Shown here: positions 46,530 through 64,000 of the stretch, piece by piece
How positions within the stretch are numbered: position 1 is the stretch's first letter
Layout: each line of letters opens with the position of its first letter
From: Takifugu bimaculatus
Lineage: Eukaryota > Chordata > Actinopteri > Tetraodontiformes > Tetraodontidae
Assembly (NCBI GenBank): GCA_004026145.2
Contig: CP034986.1
Location: forward strand, 14,742,304-14,806,303
Length of the DNA: 64,000 bases
Direction of reading: 5' to 3'
Notes under the pieces: model-generated
What the model was told of the DNA's origin: nothing
The model's database searches: none
Seen by the model: only the letters and a program-made list of their open reading frames with translations
Translations under genes and position numbers: made by a program

Positions 46530-49143
46530 GTAAGGTCACATTACCCCGGAGCAAAGATTAGAACGTCAGACTAATGGTTGATGGGCAGCAGCCAATAAAA
46601 ACATTACTTTAGTGAACTGGGCGGGGGGATGGGGGGATGGGGGGGCTTCAGGGTTGATTATACTGTCTTACGGATTTAATGTGGCTCCTGTGTGTATAAA
46701 TCTGTCACAACCGCCCCTCCTCACGTATGATGTCACCCAATGATCTACACGGGACAGCTTCTGTTAAACCCCATTATGTAATCATGGTTGGGTGAAGACC
46801 ACACACGGCTGGATGCCACTTTATAACGTGCTCGCCTCTGACCTTATCTCAGCACAGCTCCTCAGCCCATGAAGGGAGAACCTTTCCTGATGTTTACTAT
46901 GACTGGAGTGTGCAGTAATAATCCAAGAATATCACCATGATTTGTTTTGGTGTCAGCCTCTAATTCTAATTAGCATCTTAAGCAGTACCAGGGGGGTTAG
47001 CTAGCAACCCAAGAGCACCATGACTCTGAGGGTCACCAGGGCTCTCTGATTGGTTAGAAAAGCTTCTGCTACATTAGGTGAGACTCGCCGCTCTTACTGT
47101 TTTTCCCGTCTGGATTTCAGCCGCCCTGCAGCAGCAGTCGAAGCGGATGCGGGGCCGCAACGTGCACTTTGAGAGCGTGACAGTCTACTACTTCAGCCGC
47201 AGACAGGGCTTCACCAGCGTGCCCACGCAGGGCGGCAGCACGCTGGGGATGTCCCCTCATCACAGCTGGGTCAAGCGCTTCAGCCTCAGAGAATTTGCCA
47301 TGGAGCAGAAACAGAGCCACTGGAACATGCTGAGGGACCATCTGAAGGAGGAGAAACTCAACGCCATCAAGCTCAAAGTTGGTGGAACCACTCTGGAAGA
47401 CATTTAGTCGTAGAGTCCTGCCTTGAGGTTAATCCATCTTTCTCTGTCCCAGCTGACCAAGAACGGCACCGTGTCATCCATGGAGGCGGACACGCTGACG
47501 CTTGACGACATCTCCGAAGACGACTTGGACGTGGACACCATGGAGGTGGACCACTACTTCTTCCTCCAGCCTCTGACCACCAGGCAGCGGCGCGCTCTCC
47601 TCCGTTCCTCTGGAGTCAGACGCATCGACGTGGAGGAGAAGCACGAGCTGCGCGCCCTGCGCATGTCGCGGGAGGAGTGCGGCTGTCGCTGTCCGGGAAT
47701 ATGTGACCCAGAAACCTGTGCGTGCAGCCTGGCCGGCATTAAGTGCCAGGTAAATGGAACTGTGGTGAGGCCCAGCTTATCGATCAGATGTCATTATCGA
47801 TATTGGCTATAAGTCGGGGGAAGGGGGGGACACCTGTTTAAACAATCCCAGTTTATTATCCGGTTTTACTTTCTGGTATTGACAAAAACTGGGGTATAAA
47901 TACATGTGGAGCCTTGCAAATGAACAGGCATTCAGGTTCAAATCCAAACACATCCTCCAGGAACTATATCATGATGCATTTGTCAATAATAGGTATAGTA
48001 TTGGCTCCCTAATTGGACTTAATCAGTGGGGATCTATGAGGCACAGAACTGAACTTTTTGACACTATTATACATTCATGTGTGTCCTCAGGTGGACCGCA
48101 TGTCCTTCCCTTGTGGCTGCACCAAAGAGGGCTGCAGCAACACCACAGGGCGCCTGGAGTTCAACCCAGTCCGGGTCCGTACCCACTTCCTGCACACCAT
48201 CATGAAGCTGGAGCTGGAGAGGAGCCGAGAGGAGCAGAATCAGCAGCAGCAGCCGCAGCAGCAGCCGCCGCCGCCGCCGCCGGAGCGGCAGCTCGTAACC
48301 AACGGCAACGGTTACCATAGCGACTCCTCCTCTCTGGTTCAGCAGCAGCAGCAGTCGAACTTGCAGTTTCCACTGGTGAGTGGTGCCTCGCACATTCCCA
48401 TCATGCACCTCAACACCGGCGACACAGATCAGGCGCATCTGGACGAAGATGAAGAAGCGGAAGAGGAGGAAGGAGAAGAGGGGGAAGAGGATGAAGAGGA
48501 GGAGGACGATGAAGCTTACGAGGAGGAGGAGGATGGCAGCAGCGTTTGCAGCGTGCTGTCGGACTGCAGCACACACAGCTTAGAAACAATTGACCCCGAG
48601 GAGGGGGAGGAAGATGAGGAGGATGACGAAGACGATGACGATGACGAGGACGAAGATGAGGAGGAAGACGCCTGGGATAGCTCTATGCGTGGAACAGGTC
48701 CTCCGCCATTCTCTGTTCCACTCCCGTCAATGCTGAGCTACACTAACAGTACACTGATGAACCTGGGTCACCCTTTCCCCTCGGGAAAAGACACGTTTCT
48801 CAGTGAAAATGTCACCATCACTCTCCCAACAGTCGAGACCGCGCTCGAATCTAAAATCAGCACAGAACCCCATCGCCAAACAGAGCAGCAGAGCGCTCCC
48901 CGCCATCTCCCCAGCTCCACGGAGCCCCTCGGCCCCCAAACTTGCTCACATGTCGACGCTCGTGAGCGGAACACTGCCCCTGCTGGCGCAACCAGCGAAC
49001 AGCAGCTCTTGAAGGACCTCCAGAACAATCGAGAGCTGCGTGACTCACAGACAGAGGAGGGGAAAAAAGAAGTGGGGAAAGAGCAACACGTGGGACTGCT
49101 AACGCAGGGGGCTCCGGCCACGTCACGCACGGAGAGCACCTGA
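46382..49143 (+). CDS. csrnp3: csrnp3 (cysteine/serine-rich nuclear protein 3), complete, four coding exons
   Basis: Joins 46382-46529, 47121-47377, 47453-47749 and 48091-49143 in phase to give 584 codons, close to the 585 I recall for human CSRNP3. CSRNPs (AXUD1/TAIP family) are nuclear DNA-binding transcription factors. Seen in order: start MSGILKRKLEEG, an acidic/Ser patch, the basic NVHFESVTVYYFSRRQGFTS core, the TLTLDDISEDDL and YFFLQPLTT blocks, and the Cys-rich domain (CGCRCPGICDPETCACSLAG, then VDRMSFPCGCTKEGCSN). Next come FNPVRVRTHFLHTIMKLELE, a Gln/Pro repeat (48238-48285) and a long Glu/Asp tract (48440-48670). No frame break. The C-terminal 120 residues resemble mammalian CSRNP3 only weakly. 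Choice of csrnp3 over csrnp1/2 rests on length, acidic tract and adjacency to an scn1la gene, as CSRNP3 lies beside SCN genes in human. Confidence 0.92.
47121..47377 (+). CDS. csrnp3: csrnp3 coding exon 2
   Basis: Acceptor GATTTCAG|CCGCC, donor CTCAAA|GTTGGT. It completes a split serine codon and encodes the basic, strongly conserved core (RGRNVHFESVTVYYFSRRQG, GGSTLGMS, LREFAMEQ). Confidence 0.9.
47453..47749 (+). CDS. csrnp3: csrnp3 coding exon 3
   Basis: Acceptor TGTCCCAG|CTGACC, donor TGCCAG|GTAAAT; 99 codons, phase 0 on both sides. Encodes TKNGTV, the TLTLDDISEDDLDVD acidic motif and most of the cysteine cluster. Confidence 0.92.
48091..49143 (+). CDS. csrnp3: csrnp3 last coding exon
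   Basis: The acceptor TCCTCAG|GTGGAC opens 350 codons and a stop. It holds the end of the Cys-rich domain, the FLHTIMKLELE helix, CAG/CCG-type Gln-Pro repeats (48238-48285), a second Gln run (48340-48355) and about 75 residues dominated by Glu/Asp split by GSSVCSVLSDCSTHSLE, which is shared with the family. Confidence 0.9.
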   Translation: MDRMSFPCGCTKEGCSNTTGRLEFNPVRVRTHFLHTIMKLELERSREEQNQQQQPQQQPPPPPPERQLVTNGNGYHSDSSSLVQQQQQSNLQFPLVSGASHIPIMHLNTGDTDQAHLDEDEEAEEEEGEEGEEDEEEEDDEAYEEEEDGSSVCSVLSDCSTHSLETIDPEEGEEDEEDDEDDDDDEDEDEEEDAWDSSMRGTGPPPFSVPLPSMLSYTNSTLMNLGHPFPSGKDTFLSENVTITLPTVETALESKISTEPHRQTEQQSAPRHLPSSTEPLGPQTCSHVDARERNTAPAGATSEQQLLKDLQNNRELRDSQTEEGKKEVGKEQHVGLLTQGAPATSRTEST

Positions 49144-49295
49144 TGAGTCAAACCCTCAGATGATATTTGGAAATGCTACGTGAAAAGCGGCTGTCTTCGA
49201 GATCAGAGTTGGAGTTATTCTTGATAAGTGCACTTCCAAAGAGAGTGGGTCACACATTTTCAACCTTTCTAAGATTAGACATTTAGTTCATAGTC

Positions 49296-49301
49296 AATAA
49301 A
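49296..49301 (+). terminator. csrnp3: Polyadenylation signal for csrnp3
   Basis: AATAAA, about 155 bases past the csrnp3 stop. A longer 3' UTR using a later signal is possible. Confidence 0.5.
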
Positions 49302-49969
49302 GATACGAAAACACATCCAAATAAATCAGTGTTTATGTACTTGTGTTATTTAGGCCCTGTTCTAAAGTCTTTACAGCATGTTTATGGTTGTGACTATATC
49401 GCATCTGTGGAAAACCATGATTCGGAGGTACTTGTATTGTTTTGCTGTTTTCTATTGTGCCGGTATCTCTCCATTGCCGCTAACTGGTTTAAAATGCCTG
49501 TCTGTATAGCATGTTTTGGGTTTGCAAGCTTAGCACAACCTGTAACTTGATGAATACACATGAATCCGATGGAGTTCACAATGCAGACCTGAGATTCTAG
49601 CTGGGTTGATTACACATGGAGGATTTTAGGTGGACTTTTCTACTTTTTTTTTTCCCCACAAGAAGAATTGTTGTGACAGCAGCTAGTCAGTGCTTGTCGG
49701 CATTTAAAAACATGACTACTTCTAAGTTTAAGAAGATCCAATAGCCTCGTGGGCCATCGCATCATCCTCAGCTGTGGCAAAATGTTATACATGCTGGGTC
49801 GTTAGTTTGTATGCAATTAGCCAGTGAACATGTAGCATATATTATCACTTCCAGAACTGAAGGTATTAAATAAGTTACTTAATGTGTCATCTAGTCATTT
49901 ACTGAGCACTATCAAGTAAAACAAACCAAAAAAATGAACAGTTTGCCTAATTATTAGGTTATTGTAGCC

Positions 49970-50215
49970 ACTACTTGGCTGAGAAGTGGAAGGTTCTCAG
50001 TTCAAGACCCGGTGCAGAAAAAACATGGAAGGTATAGTGGTAGGAGGGGAGGTGACAGGACACATTCAGATTACCGCCGAAGTACCCTTGAGCAAGATAC
50101 CTAACCTCCAAACGCTCACATAGGGCCCTGGCGCTGCAGGTGAGCGAGGCTTCAACACTGAAACACATGAAAAGCACCTTACTGTGACAGCGAGCCTGAT
50201 TTGGCTACTTGACAC
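49970..50215 (-). mobile_element. SINE-like fragment
   Basis: The segment GTACCCTTGAGCAAGATACC followed by CTAACCTCCAAACGCTC resembles the CCCTTGAGCAAGGCACCTAACCCC signature common in fish SINEs. A GTTCAAGACC box-B-like sequence lies near 50000. Ends and strand are uncertain; recognised from memory of the motif, not by alignment. Confidence 0.5.
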
Positions 50216-51840
50216 ATTAACTCATTAATTAATACTTAATTTTGCATTAAACAATGTTGACACATGTCATTAAGAGACCAATGATGTCGTTAAACTTTCC
50301 TGAAAGTGGACATAAACATGAGCCCTATTGTGTTTGCCCCACTGACCTAAAATGTGTCGTTAATGTAATTAACTTCTGATTACTCAAATTCGCTGTGAAG
50401 TAAACAATAACAGCATTTTCATGAAACTCTGCTTCATCCCAAAGTAACGTTGCTGTCTCATCGGTGTTAAACTGGATACATGTTCCAAATGCATGTTATT
50501 TTCATGTGAAGATTAAATGGCTTGTGCCAGATAATGTAACTACTGCCAAAACCAGGGGGCCAAAAATGTTTACTGTTCCCTAGAAAGCAGCTGTACATTT
50601 CCTGGAGTGTAAGAATAAACACTATAAATTATTCCCTCTACAAAAATGTCTAACAGTTGTGCAGGTGGCGTTGAATGTAATTCATCATAAATAATGTTTG
50701 AGCGTTCTACTTTTTGACCAGCAGATGGCGACTGCAGTCAACATTGTTTTTATTTCCTGTCCTTTCAACAAGAAGGGGTTAAACCAGTTTTTGACGTCAG
50801 TAAAATTTTTTGATTGCAGCCCGAGGGACAAATCTGTGCCTGTCCTCTGTCACCGGACGTTTTAAATACGCATAGAAAATTTGATTATTCTGACGTCACT
50901 CCTTTTGATTCAGAGGTTTGGTTTCTGCAGGTAGGCGCCTCCAGGAAGCGCCGTAGAGTTGAAAAGTGGCAAGAGGCTTCATTAAAAAAAAAGCATTTAC
51001 ATCAGTTATACTCAGATAATCTATTCATAGGCTATAGTATTTTAATAGCTCGTTATTCAACTGCAGTTAATGCCCTGAAACGCCTGTGTGGGGCTGCACG
51101 TTGTCAGCACCTCAAGGTCATTGCTTGACCTCTCCCATCACTTCTCCAATCAAGCCCGTGACGGCACGTGCGGGTGGAACTAGGGCCGAATGCCTCATCA
51201 TACACAGCGACAGCCACTTGCTTTGAGGCTGCAAGGTATTGTGGGTAAACAGGCTCAGCAATGCTGCTGATCAATCACTGGCAGGGGAGCTGTAATGTTA
51301 GGTTGCCAGGCAACAGGAATGAAGAAGCAGGAAAGTGTACGGGTGGGGGTTGTCTGAGCGGTTCACCTCCACACACCCCGCTCTCCAGCGCGATGTTGAT
51401 TTCCTACATGTTCTTTAGGTTCAGAGCAGTCTTTGGGAGTTTGAATGCAACTGACAGCAGTTTTCCTTCATCCAGGCTTCCTCGACCTTCTGCCCTTCAG
51501 GCTACTGGGCTGTCTTTTTAAGTCTGGCAACAGAAGGACAAGTACGGGATAATGAAGGTCAAGACGATGGAAGAAAAATTCAGCCCTGCTGCCAGTTTAT
51601 AGAGATTATAAAATAAAGAGTCTATTTTCTTTAAGTATTTCCCTGCTGCACTCCCACTTCACAATAAAAGCATCATTCCTGCTTCCCAAAATATCTTTTA
51701 TTTTGGAAATATGGATTTAGCCTTTTGTTACCACATCTTTGGTTTTAACAAAAGAAAAAAAAACTTCACCTGTCACATTTTTGCAAATAGATACAGATGC
51801 GTTAAATATATTTACCTGAACCACATGAATGTTTTCCTTC

Positions 51841-51876
51841 AGAGAGAGAGAGAGAGGGGGGGGGGGGGGGGGGGGG
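51841..51876. repeat. GA tract plus 21-base G run
   Basis: (AG)7-8 directly followed by 21 consecutive G (51856-51876). It is strictly purine, able to form G-quadruplex or triplex structures and prone to sequencing error. Confidence 0.95.
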
Positions 51877-52185
51877 TGCTGCAGAGAAAATGGGAAAAAT
51901 GGACCAAGGACTTCGAAAAAAATATGTCCTTTATTCTTTTTGGCTGAGAAATGATATTACCAGATGAGCGGACAGTAGTCACGGCTTGCATGCAGTTCAC
52001 TAAAACACTACGAGCGCGGTGAGTGATGGCTACCGATGGCTTTGTGGTTCCTATCTACAGATATTTGGACCATACATGTGTTTCATCGCGTGTTACCGTA
52101 CAGAATCTGCAAAAACAAAAGGCTCTAGAAAAATGTCAATTAAACTCCAAGACTGGCAAAATGCACTGATATCTACAGTAAAAAT

Positions 52186-52191
52186 TTTATT
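52186..52191 (-). terminator. Possible polyadenylation signal for scn1la
   Basis: AATAAA on the minus strand, about 1.37 kb past the channel stop codon; long 3' UTRs are usual for these channels. Motif only. Confidence 0.3.
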
Positions 52192-53556
52192 TATAATCGC
52201 CCCAACTCTGATAATTGGTACAACATAAAGTCCCTGCGCACAAATATCCCCCCCCACACACACACAGACCCACTCACTCACATGTAGGACTGCCGAACGT
52301 GGTTTTACATATCAGTGGGGATTAAAAAGTGCTCTTACATCAGATGTAAGTGTGATACATACTAAGGGCCCAAACAGCTATATTATTTACACACCACTAC
52401 ACTAAAACCACTCGCTTCTCAACCCAAAAGACGACATGGATTCCATACAAACTGATATTATAACCTTTAAATGTCATATATTGTCACGTTCTAGCTTGAG
52501 AGTGGTTAGAAAGAGCTGATTTTTTTTTTCATTTTGTGACTTGAGACATTTTCTTTACAAGAGCTGTGGAAGAAGTGGGGAGGAGGTGAAGTGGAGCATA
52601 AAGCAGAGGTGTTAGGTAACACCACGGGTATGGAGGAAAGAAAACAGCCGCGCTTAAAATTAAGTGCTTTGACATTTTGGCAAATTTGATTCTTTTTACT
52701 TTCTCCAACAAGAAGCCCCGTCTAAAGCCAGTAAATAACATTGCAACGCCACGCTGCCTTAGCCTAATGCTAAGCTAATGCGGCTCCACCTTCCTGTTTA
52801 ACAGACAGGATCATCCAATTTTCCCTTTCCGAAAAGGTTTCCCATTCCCCAAAATGTCAAAGGATTTCACTGTGTGTGTCTCATTCCTTGCCTACATTCA
52901 ACTTCTGTATTCAGAGTGTTTCCTGGTGACGTTGGGGACTGCAGTTTAGATGACAGCAAAATACAGATAACAATCACTTACAGCACGCCAGAGGGCACAG
53001 CGTCCGTAAGCACTGCGCTCCAGTGATGTGCTCTTTGTTTCGGCGTCCGCATGGTGGTTGTGGTTTCCAGCATTGACTTTATCTGCCCTTGGTGATGTTA
53101 ATGACAGCGAAAGCAGCAGACATGTTCTCACCACGATGTTCGGAAAAATGTAGAAAACATTCTTTCTTATTAAAAACGAAGAGGACGTCAAGTAACCCAA
53201 ACGACGGAAAAAAGAGAGTAGTTGTGATACAGCTATTGTTAATTTCAAGACACTGGATTTTGAAGTAGTAGCAGCACTAGCTACAGACAACTGAACGATA
53301 CACTCAAGTATGTCAGTAACAACAACCAATAGGAAAACCACAAGCGATTTGCAGAGAGGCTCCGTGTTCCAGTCAATCCCTGGCAGTGTCTGCTGGATCC
53401 CTCTGAGAGGCCTCGTATTCACATGTGACACCACTCCCATTTCAGGCCATCGCACTCTAATTAGCACACAAGCACACGTCTATCTAACCCCCTTAAAAGC
53501 TGTAAACAAAATCACCCACCCCCTTGTCTTTTAAGATTTGTTCCTCTTTAAAAACT

Positions 53557-63846
<10,290 letters not shown>

Positions 63847-64000
63847 CTGAAAATAATTATAATAAGTTAACAGAAATGAAGACACAGAGGACAACAGAGG
63901 ATAGGTCAGCACCACCAGCACCACCAGAGAAGATCCATCTTCTGTTGAAGTGAATATTCTTCACTGAGATGGACACTATATCCATCTTTGCCTTTAATAA

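Larger units (their letters stand above)
49302..53556. other. Spacer between convergent csrnp3 and scn1la 3' ends, including scn 3' UTR
   Basis: No coding sequence supported. It contains a SINE-like fragment (about 49970-50215), a GA tract with a G21 run (51841-51876), a C8/CA tract (52245-52266) and minus-strand AATAAA motifs that could end the sodium-channel mRNA. Confidence 0.6.

Noticed and set aside
48380..48583. Second frame in the csrnp3 last exon rich in Lys/Arg
   Set aside because: A frame shadow of the acidic GAG/GAA/GAT tract.

Overview
The window looks like nuclear DNA of a ray-finned (teleost) fish. It has split vertebrate genes with GT-AG introns (many only 75-900 bp), abundant CA/GT, GATA/GACA and AGGAG microsatellites, and decayed LINE/SINE pieces. 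The gene set is the scn-csrnp3-xirp2 neighbourhood that corresponds to human 2q24 (SCN1A/2A/3A/9A, CSRNP3, XIRP2). I see no bacterial, plasmid, phage or CRISPR features. Products were recognised by reading the translations against remembered family sequences; no search was run.

Layout. (1) About 2.7-38.1 kb, minus strand: xirp2, the striated-muscle and hair-cell actin-binding Xin-repeat protein. The proposed first exon is at 38.1 kb. Small 5' coding exons lie at 25.7, 19.0, 16.3, 15.5, 15.2 and 14.8 kb, followed by a giant Xin-repeat exon at 14.4-5.3 kb and two exons for a C-terminal LIM domain and acidic tail at 4.6-2.9 kb. The giant exon and last exon carry about eleven single-base-type frame breaks but no separate nonsense codons. 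(2) 46.3-49.3 kb, plus strand: csrnp3, a complete and intact four-coding-exon gene of 584 codons, encoding a nuclear cysteine/serine-rich transcription factor. (3) 53.5-63.85 kb, minus strand, running off the right edge: the 3' 15 coding exons (1351 codons) of a brain-type voltage-gated sodium channel alpha subunit of the scn1la group (teleost co-orthologues of SCN1A/2A/3A/9A). They cover the end of the DI-DII linker through DII, DIII, DIV and the C-terminus, all in frame.

xirp2 and csrnp3 are divergently oriented around an 8 kb spacer at 38.1-46.3 kb. csrnp3 and the sodium channel are convergent, with about 4 kb between their stop codons. The rest is intron or spacer with microsatellites, one LINE reverse-transcriptase remnant (about 34.1-34.86 kb), a SINE-like fragment (about 50 kb) and several perfect inverted repeats.

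The genes are not a pathway; they are neighbours by ancestry. The points most worth checking are: (a) the many frame breaks confined to xirp2 while csrnp3 and scn are clean; (b) a glycine in place of the alanine of the DEKA selectivity ring in domain IV of the sodium channel; (c) a conserved AT-AC intron and a GC-AG intron in the channel gene; (d) the GACA/GATA (Bkm-like) block. I did not find a convincing new biological system.
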